Source of the DNA: Bacteroidetes bacterium SB0662_bin_6
GTDB lineage: Bacteria; Bacteroidota; Rhodothermia; Rhodothermales; VXPQ01
Length of the DNA stretch: 63,782 nt
Reading direction: 5' to 3'
Assembly: GCA_009839485.1 (NCBI GenBank)
Contig: VXPQ01000039.1
Coordinates: forward strand, 1 to 63,782
Every line of letters starts with the position of its first letter. The stretch's first letter is position 1. Shown here one piece after another: positions 7,312 to 16,122 of this stretch. Under the pieces are notes generated by a model. The model did no database searches. It saw only the letters and a program-made list of their open reading frames with translations, and was not told where the DNA came from. The translations under genes were made by a program, and so were the position numbers.

Positions 7312-8364
7312 TCAGGCAAAACAAATACACACAGGGGAAGGCATATCGAGCCCCTGACCGGTTGCGGACAACCTCCCGGTAGCCTCGTCGATCTCAAAAA
7401 CGGCAATGTGATCCGTGTGCCGGTTGGCTACCAGCAGAAAACGGTCATGGATGCAGAAATTGCGCGGCCAGTGTCCGCCGGTATGGATGTGCTGCACGGG
7501 CCGCAATCCATCCGAAGCGATTTCGAATACCGCAATGCTGTCGTGCCCCCGGTTCGATCCGTACAGAAACCGCCCGTTCGGATGCACATGCAGGTCCGCC
7601 GAATCGTTTCGTGCGACAAAATCCTCCGGCAGGGTGGTGATCGTCTGCGTTTTCGTGAGCAGGCCCTGCGCGGCGTCCCAGTCGAAAGCGGTCACCGTGG
7701 AACCCAACTCGTTGATCACGAAGGCGCGTGCCCCGTCGGGATGGAACACGAAATGCCGGGGGCCGGCGCCCGGCGCCAGATCGACGGCGGGCTGGTCGGC
7801 AGGATGCAAACCACCATCCTCGCCAAGCCGGTACACCAGTACCCGATCCTGCCCCAGGTCGGCCACCACTGCATACCGGCCCGTCGCATCGGGCACGATA
7901 CAATGCGCATGAGGACCTTCCTGCCGCGCAGGGTTTACGCCGGAAGCCCCCTCGTGCTGCACGAAGGTGACCGCCTCGCTTACCCCGCCATCCTCGCGCA
8001 CCGTAAACACGGCGAGACTCCCACTGGTGTAATTGGAAACGAGCACGAACCGCCCGTCCGGCGTAAGCGCCACATAACACGGATCGGTACCGTGCGTAGG
8101 TACCGCATTGATCGGATGCAACCCGTTGTCGACGCCGAATGCATGCAGCCCCCCGCCAAACACGCCCTCGAATTCGAGCGTCTCGCTGACCGCATATAAA
8201 AACTTCCCGGAGGCGTCAAGGGTCAGGAAGGAGGAATTTTGTATCCCCCCGACATGGCCGGTGATCCGCATGGCGCCGGACTGCAGATCGAATTGCCCGG
8301 TGTAGATCCCCTTGCTTCCCCGCTCCGAATACGTCCCTACGTAAAAAGTCACTCCTGTATCCAT
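7312..8364 (-). CDS. lactonase family protein (6-phosphogluconolactonase-like propeller)
   Basis: A 350-residue seven-bladed beta-propeller of the lactonase (YbhE/Pgl-type) family. The start is MDTGVTFYVGTYSERGSKGI, then repeats such as TLDASGKFLYAVSET and TPDGRFVLVSNYTSG, the segment GPHAHCIVPDATGRY, and DLGQDRVLVYRL. These enzymes open sugar lactones; cytoplasmic Pgl acts in the oxidative pentose phosphate route, but many homologues act on other lactones. There is no signal peptide. Start 8364 overlaps the end of the upstream amidohydrolase gene by 16 bp, implying translational coupling. An upstream in-frame ATG at 8394 is less likely. Confidence 0.88.
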   Translation of the reverse strand: MDTGVTFYVGTYSERGSKGIYTGQFDLQSGAMRITGHVGGIQNSSFLTLDASGKFLYAVSETLEFEGVFGGGLHAFGVDNGLHPINAVPTHGTDPCYVALTPDGRFVLVSNYTSGSLAVFTVREDGGVSEAVTFVQHEGASGVNPARQEGPHAHCIVPDATGRYAVVADLGQDRVLVYRLGEDGGLHPADQPAVDLAPGAGPRHFVFHPDGARAFVINELGSTVTAFDWDAAQGLLTKTQTITTLPEDFVARNDSADLHVHPNGRFLYGSNRGHDSIAVFEIASDGLRPVQHIHTGGHWPRNFCIHDRFLLVANRHTDHIAVFEIDEATGRLSATGQGLDMPSPVCICFA

Positions 8365-9809
8365 GCTTCTTTGGAAATACCATTCAGATCCCACACAACG
8401 CGGCCCGCCCGCACTGTGAGTTCGGCTTCGATTTTATGGGCGCCATCCATCCGATACCCCTCTATATCCCAGAATCCGAAATTCCCTGCACGGACCCGGA
8501 ACACGGTCACATCCGCCTCTGCCCCCACATTCAGATGCCCCAGTTCGTCCCGCTGTATCACTTGCGCCGGGGTCCAGGTCGAGGCGCGGATCACTTCTTC
8601 GAGCGGCATGCCGAGATTGAGAAATTTGGACATGACGTTCGCCATGTCCTTCATCCCATGATTCATGCTGCCGGTATGCAGGTCCGTGCTGATCGTATGC
8701 GGCCAGAGACCCGCTTCCACCGCGGGAACCGCCACGGAATAGACGAAACTCCCGCCGCCATGCCCCACATCGAACACAATGCCGCGGTCCGCCGCTTCAA
8801 GCACAAAGGGCCGCAGCGCCCCGTCCTCCACAATGGCTTCGCGGCGTGACACCGCCGCATACGCATGGGTAAAGATGTCGCCGGGGCGAAGGTAATCCAG
8901 GAAAAGCTCTCGCAGCGGCAACGGGGGCTCGGCTCTCCCGAAATCGATCATCACGGGAATACCGGCCTGCCGCCCCGCCTCCACAGCCCGCTCCACGGGA
9001 GTCCAGTCCCGCCCGAGATAATGAGCCAGTTTCACGCCCACGACCACCTCCGCGTGCAGCCCGGCGGCCATCGCCGTGAGTTTGGGGTCCATGTCGGACA
9101 GATCCTGCTCGATGGGCTCGCCCTTCATTCCCTGGCCGACGATATTCAGGAACGCCAGCACACGGGTTTCCGCATGATCTACCGTTTGTTCGATGAACGT
9201 GCGGAGGGTGCGCCAGCCGGGCCCGCCCGTATCCACGATCGTCGTGACCCCGGATCGGAAGGTGAAGGCATCCGGCGGCAGGCTGCCGTAGCTGTTCGCC
9301 AGATAGTTGTCCGGCGTCGTTCCGTGAAATACATGGGCGTGCAAGTCGATGAAACCCGGCGCCACATAGAGCCCGGAGGCATCCACCACCTGCTTCGCAC
9401 GCGCGGGATCGATGTGTTCGGCCACTTCGGCGATCCGCCCATCGGCGATTCCCACATCGCGCACGCCGTCCACGCCGTTTTTCGGGTCAATAACGTGTCC
9501 GCCCGAAATGAGCAGGTCCAGGGTGTCGGGGGGTATCAAGGAAGCGTCGCGGGATGTCAAGGGAGCGTCATGAGGCATTAAGGGGGCGTCTTGGGACATC
9601 GGAGAGATGTTCTGAAACATAAAGGGTGTATCGTGAGACAAAAAGGGTGCGTCGCGGGACGTTAAGGTAGCCACGCGGGATATCCAGGGAGCAGAGCGAG
9701 ATATATCGCTACTCTGCGGCGGCGTCCTGTCCTGTCCGGCAAAACTTCCCGGCACGGACAGGAGCAAAAAGATTATCAAACACGAAGATGTTACGAAATG
9801 TGACTTCAT
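8349..9809 (-). CDS. secreted amidohydrolase/deacetylase family metallohydrolase
   Basis: A 486-residue protein: signal peptide (residues 1-25), a repetitive low-complexity segment (about 37-100), then an amidohydrolase TIM barrel. Metal ligands are visible: HAH in GFIDLHAHVF, a probable carboxylated Lys in VVGVKLAHYLG, His in DIFTHAY and GHGGGSF, and the catalytic Asp in HTISTDLHTGSM. The domain resembles the EF_0837/AHA_3915 deacetylase group; members act on small amides or N-acyl compounds, and the substrate here is unknown. The odd part is the insert of about nine heptapeptides between signal and enzyme. The gene is translationally coupled to the downstream lactonase. Confidence 0.88.
   Translation of the reverse strand: MKSHFVTSSCLIIFLLLSVPGSFAGQDRTPPQSSDISRSAPWISRVATLTSRDAPFLSHDTPFMFQNISPMSQDAPLMPHDAPLTSRDASLIPPDTLDLLISGGHVIDPKNGVDGVRDVGIADGRIAEVAEHIDPARAKQVVDASGLYVAPGFIDLHAHVFHGTTPDNYLANSYGSLPPDAFTFRSGVTTIVDTGGPGWRTLRTFIEQTVDHAETRVLAFLNIVGQGMKGEPIEQDLSDMDPKLTAMAAGLHAEVVVGVKLAHYLGRDWTPVERAVEAGRQAGIPVMIDFGRAEPPLPLRELFLDYLRPGDIFTHAYAAVSRREAIVEDGALRPFVLEAADRGIVFDVGHGGGSFVYSVAVPAVEAGLWPHTISTDLHTGSMNHGMKDMANVMSKFLNLGMPLEEVIRASTWTPAQVIQRDELGHLNVGAEADVTVFRVRAGNFGFWDIEGYRMDGAHKIEAELTVRAGRVVWDLNGISKEAWIQE
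9530..9710. repeat. degenerate 21-bp minisatellite inside the amidohydrolase gene
   Basis: Roughly eight consecutive 21-bp units, for example GGGATGTCAAGGGAGCGTCA and following variants, keep the reading frame. On the minus strand they encode heptapeptides such as SRDAPFL, SHDTPFM, SQDAPLM, PHDAPLT and SRDASLI. They form a flexible proline-containing spacer between the signal peptide and the catalytic domain. Confidence 0.85.
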
Positions 9810-9838
9810 TGTTTTTTCAGGATACTCTGATTACGTCC

Positions 9839-9860
9839 GCATAGTGTCAACAGGCCCTAA
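9839..9860 (-). repeat. solo terminal-inverted-repeat remnant
   Basis: Read on the minus strand this is TTAGGGCCTGTTGACACTAT followed by GC. It closely matches the left end of the element at 63677 (GGGCCTGTTACCACTATGC) and the inverted ends of the element at 59263-59531. No element body adjoins it, so it is a decayed or one-ended remnant. It lies 30-51 bp upstream of the amidohydrolase start, within the probable promoter. Confidence 0.6.
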
Positions 9861-9968
9861 TCCCGCACCGCACTTGGACAGCGAAGCACTCAGCTTCCTG
9901 CCACCCCTGTACTTTGCCGCCCTACACCTGCACCGCACCCGAGCCGTCATTCGCCCCCCATCTCCCGA

Positions 9969-10967
9969 TCACCCTGCATTTCCCTGCTCGCCCGATGCTG
10001 CACGCTCCGCCCGTTCCCAAGCAAGCGCCGCCGCGCCGAGAACCCCCGCATGATTCCCCAATTCCGAAAGTACGACCGGGACCGAACTTCCCCGCGGATA
10101 TCGAAAAACATGCGCGTCGATGTGCGTCTGCACCCGGTCCAGAAAATGTTCGGCGGCGTTTGCGCCCCCGCCCCCAAGGATAATGATTTCGGGCGCATAC
10201 ATATGCACCACGCTCACCAGAAACCATCCGAGGGCCGTCGCCCACCGGTCCAGCACATCCAGACACAAGGCATCTTCCTGTTCCACCCCGCGAATGACCG
10301 CCGCGAAATCGACGGCATGAGGATTCTCGAAATACAGATCGTTGAGCACCGACGGCAATCCGCGCTGAAGGCCGTCCCGCGCCATCATGGCGAGACTCGC
10401 CGCCGCACAAAGAATATTGGCGGTGCCCATCCCCCGCGTAATGCAGCGCCGGTCGCTATGCGCATCCTGAATGATGTGGCTCGCCTGGGTACCGAACATA
10501 AGATGGGGATCGCGGAGCACCTTGCCATCGAGCATCACCCCCGATCCTACACCGGTTCCCAGCGTGATCGTGACGACCCACTTGCGGCCTCGCGCCAGCC
10601 CGTAGCGGGCCTCCGCAAGAATACACAGGCGCGCATCGTTGTCCGCAATGACCGGGACGCCCGTGGCCTCCGTCAGTCGCGGCACAATGGGAAACCCCTC
10701 GACTTTCAGTTTGCCGGGCAGGAGCACGCTCCCGAATTCCGGATCGACGGCGCCGGGAAATCCCAGCCCGATCGCCGCAGGCCGGCGCCCGAGGGCTTCC
10801 GCAATCCGTTCCGTCTCTTCCGCCATGGCGCTCAGAATTCCCTCCGGCGGCAAGGAGAACCCCGACGGACGGATGCCCGGCTCCGTCAGTTCGCCGGAAG
10901 CCGACACGGCCCCGCTCTTGATACGGGTCCCCCCGACATCGAACCCTATAACGTATTCCTCAGGCAT
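9969..10967 (-). CDS. ROK family sugar kinase/regulator-like protein
   Basis: A 332-residue ROK protein starting MPEEYVIGFDVGGTRIK, the ATP phosphate-1 motif. GFPGAVDPEFG, the acidic catalytic region VIADNDARLCILAEA, and LGTGVGSG follow in family order. There is no helix-turn-helix, so it is a kinase-type member, perhaps for an amino sugar or another hexose. The usual zinc loop (CGCGRRGCLE-like) is replaced by RRCITRGMGTAN with a single Cys, so the structural zinc site looks degenerate. Its start overlaps the end of the SIS gene by 8 bp (10960-10967), so the two are coupled. Confidence 0.88.
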   Translation of the reverse strand: MPEEYVIGFDVGGTRIKSGAVSASGELTEPGIRPSGFSLPPEGILSAMAEETERIAEALGRRPAAIGLGFPGAVDPEFGSVLLPGKLKVEGFPIVPRLTEATGVPVIADNDARLCILAEARYGLARGRKWVVTITLGTGVGSGVMLDGKVLRDPHLMFGTQASHIIQDAHSDRRCITRGMGTANILCAAASLAMMARDGLQRGLPSVLNDLYFENPHAVDFAAVIRGVEQEDALCLDVLDRWATALGWFLVSVVHMYAPEIIILGGGGANAAEHFLDRVQTHIDAHVFRYPRGSSVPVVLSELGNHAGVLGAAALAWERAERAASGEQGNAG

Positions 10968-11751
10968 GCTCCGAGTTATTGCCGGTATACATGTGCGCAA
11001 GGCTCTTTCGGTAGGCCTCGTAAAAACGATCCAGCTGTTCCTCGGCGCTCGTGTCGCCCACGAACTGGTGACTTGGAAGCACCTCCGGACAAATACCTTT
11101 TGCGAGGAGCCGCTCCGCCACCTCCACGCGCAACATATTGATCAACATGCCGCCCGTGACGGTGGACACGGGGCCCGTGCGCCACTCCATCCCTTCCAGT
11201 TCCAGCACGCAATCCCCCGGAGGAGACAGGTTGTCCAGCACCACATCGGCGACATCCACGAGTTTTTTGCCGGAGGAATGGGCCGGCGGGGACTGCTCGC
11301 AATGCCCCCGGGACAGAATACCGATTACCGGCATGCCGCGGCGCTGCGCCCCCAGCGCCATTTCCACGATGAGCGGACGAATCCCGGACGTCGAAATGAT
11401 GATGAATGCATCATGCGGACCGAAATGAAACCCCTTCAGAATTTCCTCGGCATAGCCCTCGTATTTCTCGAGAAAAAGCGGTCCGCGGAGCCCATTCGTC
11501 CCCACAATGGAGGCATGATTCGAAATAGCGTGCTCCACGAGCGCCACGAAACCCACAAAGCCGCCTTGCCTCGGGGTCATCTCCTCGCACATCATCCGGG
11601 AGTGCCCGGCGCCGAAGAGGAACACGAGGCCCCCTTTGGCGATGCGCTCGGCGCACAACTCGGCGGCCTGCTCGATGTGGGATATCTGTGTATCCTGCAG
11701 GCGTTTCAGCAAGTCAATGGTTTTGTCGTAGTAGGTTTGTGCGGATCCCAT
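10960..11751 (-). CDS. SIS (sugar isomerase) domain protein
   Basis: A 263-residue protein starting MGSAQTYYDKTIDLLKRL. The SIS fold motif FLFGAGHSRMMCEEMTPRQGG binds phosphosugar. FIIISTSGIRPLIVEMAL, GMPVIGILSRGH and a conserved C-terminal TVTGGMLINMLRVEVAERL follow. It resembles the sugar isomerase domain group (UPF0309-like) found beside sugar kinases and transporters. Coupling to the ROK gene suggests that the kinase makes the phosphosugar handled by this protein, or the reverse. The exact reaction (isomerase, deaminase or etherase) is not resolved. Confidence 0.85.
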   Translation of the reverse strand: MGSAQTYYDKTIDLLKRLQDTQISHIEQAAELCAERIAKGGLVFLFGAGHSRMMCEEMTPRQGGFVGFVALVEHAISNHASIVGTNGLRGPLFLEKYEGYAEEILKGFHFGPHDAFIIISTSGIRPLIVEMALGAQRRGMPVIGILSRGHCEQSPPAHSSGKKLVDVADVVLDNLSPPGDCVLELEGMEWRTGPVSTVTGGMLINMLRVEVAERLLAKGICPEVLPSHQFVGDTSAEEQLDRFYEAYRKSLAHMYTGNNSEHA

Positions 11752-12091
11752 GCGTTTCGGTGGGGGAAAGAGTAAAGATTGCGGGCGGACAGAAGGCGGT
11801 TCGGCTTGCTTGAACAGATTTTGGCGGAATTTAAGGTGTATTGTTGTGACTTTGTTTCGATCCAATCAACCCGACGGGAGTCCATATCCATACGAATACG
11901 CCGAACGTTTCGGGTTTGCCCCGAACCGGATATAACTTCGGAAAAGCAGAGCATACAGACCACCCCGCCGCTTATTCACGTTTGTTTTACCTCAAAGGGT
12001 TATGTTTACGGGACGGGGGTGTCTATGACCAATACTATGTTCCGTGTTTACGTTCCCCCCGATCCACCCCGAACCCATACGTATATTCCTC
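11752..12091. other. 340-bp divergent intergenic region
   Basis: It separates the minus-strand SIS-ROK pair from the plus-strand TolB-like gene and must hold both promoters. I see a small hairpin TTCGG-GTTTGCC-CCGAA (11909-11925) and several A+T-rich patches. There is no convincing TAnnTTTG box, no gene and no riboswitch. Confidence 0.5.
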
Positions 12092-13030
12092 ATGCTCCGT
12101 ACCTCTTTCGCATTCATCGCCTTGCTACTCCTCCTGACCGGCTGCGCCCCGCAGGCCGATCCGGATGCTACGGATAGTCCGGCAGAAGAAGCCGCTCCCG
12201 TGCTGTACAGTTCGCTGGAAACGATCGACATTGAAACAGGGGAGCGCGACGTCGTGCTCACGCTCCCTGCGCATTTCGAGGCGCCCAACTGGTCGCCTGA
12301 CGGGACCTATTTCCTGTTCAATTCGGGGGGGAGGATATTTCGGCTGCCGGTAGAGGGGGGCGAGCCTGAACTGGTCGATGCCGGATTCGCCGTGCGGGCA
12401 AACAACGATCACGGCATCTCGCCGGACGGCAAGACGCTTATCATCAGCGACGGCACGGAAGAGGGGGTATCCCTCATTTACACGTTACCCATCGAAGGCG
12501 GCGAGCCGCAGCGCGTGACCGAACACGGCCCATCCTACTGGCACGGTGTATCGCCGGACGGCCGGACGCTGGTCTACACGGGCCTGCGCAACGACGACTA
12601 CGACATTTATGCGATCTCTGCGGAAGGCGGCGAGGAAACCCGGCTGACGACGGCTCCGGGGCTGGACGACGGGCCGGATTATTCGCCGGACGGGCGATAC
12701 ATCTACTTCAATTCGGTGCGCACCGGCACCATGCAGATCTACCGCATGGATGCGGCGGGCGGCAATGTGGAAGCCCTCACCTCGGATCCTTATAACGACT
12801 GGTTTCCGCACCCGTCGCCCGACGGGCAGTGGATCGCGTTCCTCTCGTACGAGCCGGATGTGGAGGGGCACCCGGCCAACAAGGACGTGATGCTGCGGAT
12901 TATTCCTGCGGAAGGCGGCGAGCCCCGCGTGCTGGCGCACCTCTTCGGGGGGCAGGGTACGATCAATGTGCCGTCCTGGGCGCCCGACAGCAAACAGTTC
13001 GCGTTCGTCAGCTACAGACTGGAGGAATAA
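12092..13030 (+). CDS. TolB-like beta-propeller lipoprotein
   Basis: A 312-residue lipoprotein: [18 protein letters not shown] places the lipidated Cys at residue 18. The mature protein is a row of WD40-like PD40 repeats ([60 protein letters not shown]), as in TolB/DPP-type propellers. It has no peptidase domain. It is probably a periplasmic or outer-membrane binding protein; homologues are often hypothetical. The ATG at 12044 would add 16 residues before the signal and is less likely. Its end overlaps the convergent DUF547 gene by 19 bp. Confidence 0.85.
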   Translation: MLRTSFAFIALLLLLTGCAPQADPDATDSPAEEAAPVLYSSLETIDIETGERDVVLTLPAHFEAPNWSPDGTYFLFNSGGRIFRLPVEGGEPELVDAGFAVRANNDHGISPDGKTLIISDGTEEGVSLIYTLPIEGGEPQRVTEHGPSYWHGVSPDGRTLVYTGLRNDDYDIYAISAEGGEETRLTTAPGLDDGPDYSPDGRYIYFNSVRTGTMQIYRMDAAGGNVEALTSDPYNDWFPHPSPDGQWIAFLSYEPDVEGHPANKDVMLRIIPAEGGEPRVLAHLFGGQGTINVPSWAPDSKQFAFVSYRLEE

Positions 13031-13821
13031 TAGATATTTAACGTCCAGTCGTAGTCGGTGAACCGGATGCGGGCCTTGCCGGAGGCGAGAAACGTACGTT
13101 CCGGGCCGGGCGGGAAAAAGCGCGCCAGATACCGGGTGATTTCGGCGTCGTTTTTTCCGAAATCCCTTGCATACCAGTCGAATACCTTGGTCAGGTATAC
13201 CGTGTTGCTGGCAATGTCCACGCGGTTTTTTTCCGGGAAATCCAGTAAGAACCGTTTCGACTGATCGTTGAGTTGTTCGTTGAGATGCGTGCCGATGTAC
13301 GCTTCCTGCCGTAGAGGCGGGCACGAGACCGCTGCGCAGACCAGCGCGAAGTGAATGCGCGGATCGTCGAATTCCTTCCGGATGATTCCGTGCTCGATGT
13401 CGTCGAGCGTGTACGTGACCCCGCCCACCTTCGCCAGAGGCTGCGTCCAGGGGCCCTTTATCGCAAGGCCCAGCGTCTTGTTGATGTTGCGGATGCTTTC
13501 GCGCTCGTCGTGCAGGTTGATGAGCTCGATGGTCCAGGCGTTATAGGCGTTGAGCCAGAGCGCCAGTTGGCTGTTCCGGGATAGCGATGCCGGATCGACA
13601 CGGTCCAGCAGGTCGAGATATTCGTCGAATGCTTCGGAAGCGGCGAAGGCGTCGTAATCGACCATACCTTCGTAGGTTACATGGTTTTGCAGGAGTGTGG
13701 TGAAGATCGAATGGTCGACTCCTTGCGCCTGCGCCGGCTGCGGCGCGGTATGCGCGACGAGGAATAGGAAGAGAGCCAGTGATATCCCGCGATGCTCCCT
13801 GTATGATCCGGCGTGCTTCAT
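13012..13821 (-). CDS. exported DUF547 domain protein
   Basis: A 269-residue protein with a signal peptide (hydrophobic [12 protein letters not shown], cleavage near AQAQG). DUF547 features are clear: [50 protein letters not shown], read in pieces, and [13 protein letters not shown]. The family has a papain/transglutaminase-like arrangement with conserved Cys and His; its biochemical role is not established. It is probably periplasmic. The gene is convergent with, and overlaps, the TolB-like gene. Confidence 0.88.
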   Translation of the reverse strand: MKHAGSYREHRGISLALFLFLVAHTAPQPAQAQGVDHSIFTTLLQNHVTYEGMVDYDAFAASEAFDEYLDLLDRVDPASLSRNSQLALWLNAYNAWTIELINLHDERESIRNINKTLGLAIKGPWTQPLAKVGGVTYTLDDIEHGIIRKEFDDPRIHFALVCAAVSCPPLRQEAYIGTHLNEQLNDQSKRFLLDFPEKNRVDIASNTVYLTKVFDWYARDFGKNDAEITRYLARFFPPGPERTFLASGKARIRFTDYDWTLNIYYSSSL

Positions 13822-13895
13822 GGCATAGTGGCGGCAATGCCTGTCTTCGGTGTCAAAATGGACTATGTTGGACTATGTGGTGCGGAACTCCGGTT

Positions 13896-15653
13896 TCAGT
13901 ATCCGAGCGCGTTCCCGTCCTTACGCATATCGGCGCCTCCGTGATACACTCCTTGCTCGGCGCCCCAGAGGATGGCCTGATACCCCCCGAAGTAATCGGT
14001 AGGGGCAAGAATGTGCCCCCGCCGGACCAACTCCTCCCGTACTTCCGGCGCGATGCCGCTTTCGAGCGCCAGGCGGCCACCGTCCGTCATGGTTCCGCCC
14101 GTAGGTTGTAGTGCGCTGGAGTGGCTGAACCGCGCCGCATCTCCGGCCTCCTGCACATTCATGCCGAATTCAATCATGTTCAGCAGCACCTGCACCTGTC
14201 CCTGCGGCTGGAACGGTCCTCCCATGACCCCGAAGGCCATAACCGGCTGCCCGTCGCGCATCACGAAACCGGGAATGATGGTATGGAAGGGGCGCTTGCC
14301 GGGAGCATACACATTCGGATGATCCGGGTCGAGCGAGAACTGGGATCCCCGGCTTTGCAACACGAAACCGAGGCCGTCCGGGGTCATGCCGCTGCCGAAC
14401 TCGAAGAAATTGCTCTGGATGAGCGATACCATGTTTCCGTTCGCATCCGCAACGGTCAGGTAGACGGTATCCCCGTGTTCGAGATCGCCGGTTGCGATGC
14501 GTTGCATCGCCTGCGTCATGTCGATGCGGCCGCGTTGTTCGGCGGCGTATTCTTCCGAAAGCAGGCGTTCGAGCGGGATGTCCGCAAAAGCCGGATCGGC
14601 ATAATGCCGGGCGCGGTCCGCGAAAGCGAGTTTTTTCGCTTCCACAAGGACATGGAGGTAATCGGCGGTATTATGTCCCAGCGACGCGAGGTCGAAGCCT
14701 TCGAGAATACGGAGCATCTGCAGGACAGCCATTCCCTGTCCGTTCGGGGGCAGTTCATACACCTCGACATCCCGGTAGGGGACGGATACCGGGTCTACCC
14801 ATGTGCTTGTGTGCGCCTCGAAATCGGCCTTCCGAAGCGGCGTGTTCGTGCGGCGGGCCCATGCGTCGATGGCATCGGCAATGGCGCCCTCGTAGAATAT
14901 GTCGCGTCCCCCTGCGGCAATCCGTTCGTACGTGGCGGCAAGATCGGGATTGCGGAAAATTTTACCCTCGGGCGGCATGCGCCCATCCACGAACCAGGTG
15001 TTTTCGAAGCTGCTGAGATCGCCGATTTCGTGGATATGATCTTTTAGCCGCTGGTGCGCCTGTGCCCATGAGAAGCCCACGACCTGTGTGATGGGCGTTC
15101 CCTCGCGGGCGTACCGGATAGCGGGAGCCAGCACATCCTGCATCGGAAGCACCCCGAAACGCTCGTGCAACGCGAACCATCCGTCCACGGCGCCCGGTAC
15201 GGAAACGGCCAGCGGTCCATGCAGCGGGATCCCGTCGGCTCCGTCCAGACGCTCCATGAGATCATCCAGGGATTGCCCGAGGGGTGCGCGTCCGCTCGCA
15301 TTCAATCCATGGAGTTGTCCCGATGCTTCGTCCCACACGATCGCGAACAGGTCTCCGCCGATTCCGCAGTTGTTCGCTTCGACGAAACCCAGCACGGCGT
15401 TGGCGGCAATCGCGGCGTCCACCGCCGATCCGCCCTGTTTCAGAATATCGATGGCGGTTTGGGTGGCCAACGGGTGGCTGGTCGAAGCCATGCCGTTTTG
15501 GCCGACCGCGGGGCTGCGTGTGGCGAAGGTGGCTCCGGTCAGGCGGTCTCCCCGCCCCGTGGGCGGTGCGTTTTGGTCGGGGGCGGGCTGGCAAGCCGTT
15601 TGCCAGACGAGCGCCGGAAGAATAAGGAGCATGAGCCGGCTGGTCGATCGCAT
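13896..15653 (-). CDS. ggt: gamma-glutamyltransferase family lipoprotein
   Basis: A 585-residue Ntn-hydrolase precursor with a lipoprotein signal (Cys at residue 21). The large-subunit signature ATQTAIDILKQGGSAVDAAI is near the N-terminus. The self-cleavage/catalytic threonine lies in HGDTVYLTVADANG, followed by VSLIQSN. The glycine pair GGPFQPQGQ and the C-terminal GGADMRKDGNA are also family-like. It would cleave or transfer gamma-glutamyl groups from glutathione or related amides in the periplasm. Some homologues have other substrates, such as cephalosporin acylases. It starts only 4 bp after infA and is probably translated from the same mRNA. Confidence 0.9.
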   Translation of the reverse strand: MRSTSRLMLLILPALVWQTACQPAPDQNAPPTGRGDRLTGATFATRSPAVGQNGMASTSHPLATQTAIDILKQGGSAVDAAIAANAVLGFVEANNCGIGGDLFAIVWDEASGQLHGLNASGRAPLGQSLDDLMERLDGADGIPLHGPLAVSVPGAVDGWFALHERFGVLPMQDVLAPAIRYAREGTPITQVVGFSWAQAHQRLKDHIHEIGDLSSFENTWFVDGRMPPEGKIFRNPDLAATYERIAAGGRDIFYEGAIADAIDAWARRTNTPLRKADFEAHTSTWVDPVSVPYRDVEVYELPPNGQGMAVLQMLRILEGFDLASLGHNTADYLHVLVEAKKLAFADRARHYADPAFADIPLERLLSEEYAAEQRGRIDMTQAMQRIATGDLEHGDTVYLTVADANGNMVSLIQSNFFEFGSGMTPDGLGFVLQSRGSQFSLDPDHPNVYAPGKRPFHTIIPGFVMRDGQPVMAFGVMGGPFQPQGQVQVLLNMIEFGMNVQEAGDAARFSHSSALQPTGGTMTDGGRLALESGIAPEVREELVRRGHILAPTDYFGGYQAILWGAEQGVYHGGADMRKDGNALGY

Positions 15654-15657
15654 GGTT

Positions 15658-15879
15658 TCAGCCCTTGTACCGGAACACGATGCGACCTTTGGAAAGGTCG
15701 TACGGAGAAATTTCGATGTCTACCCGGTCTCCGGGAATGATGCGGATATAGTGTTTGCGCATCTTGCCGGAGAGCAGCCCGAGGATTTCGTGCCCATTGT
15801 CGAGCCGGACGCGGAACTGTGCGTTTGGCAGCGCCTCCGTCACGATGCCCTCCTGTTTGATTGCTTCCTGTTTCGCCAT
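15658..15879 (-). CDS. infA: translation initiation factor IF-1
   Basis: A 73-residue single OB-fold protein of exactly family length. It carries [35 protein letters not shown] and [16 protein letters not shown]-1 sits in the ribosomal A site during initiation. All RNA-binding landmarks are intact, so it should work. The position is unusual: no ribosomal protein, secY, map or rpmJ gene is nearby. It is instead 4 bp upstream of the gamma-glutamyltransferase gene. Whether it is the only copy cannot be judged here. Confidence 0.95.
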   Translation of the reverse strand: MAKQEAIKQEGIVTEALPNAQFRVRLDNGHEILGLLSGKMRKHYIRIIPGDRVDIEISPYDLSKGRIVFRYKG

Positions 15880-16014
15880 GTAAAAGGTATGTTTGCGGAA
15901 TGCCGGATTGCGAGTGATACGGCATGGTCGTTCGAAAGTGCCTTGCGGTCACAATTCGTTACTTTTTGGTGTATCGCGGACGCAAATCCGGAACACTTAC
16001 GGAACCGTATATCC

Positions 16015-16029
16015 CTGAAAAAATTTCAG
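16015..16029. promoter_or_regulatory. 15-bp palindrome in the infA / choice-of-anchor divergent region
   Basis: CTGAAAAAATTTCAG is a symmetrical A+T-rich dyad about 95 bp before the plus-strand secreted-protein gene and 135 bp before infA. A TACCTTGA box, partly matching the Bacteroidota -7 hexamer, follows at 16042. It could be an operator; only symmetry and position support this. Confidence 0.35.
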
Positions 16030-16122
16030 TATAAAAGATGTACCTTGAGAGTGTGAAAAAATTATTACGGATTTCCCCAGGTCTATCTTCCCCATGCGCT
16101 AAGGAAAAATCGGAGGTGCAAG

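Noticed and set aside
7072-8199. 375-codon plus-strand frame across the lactonase gene
   Set aside because: Antisense to a clear beta-propeller lactonase; composition is that of a shadow frame.
14121-15047. Long plus-strand frame (308 codons) opposite the gamma-glutamyltransferase gene
   Set aside because: Arginine/histidine-rich translation with no domain; it lies fully antisense to a gene with intact family motifs.
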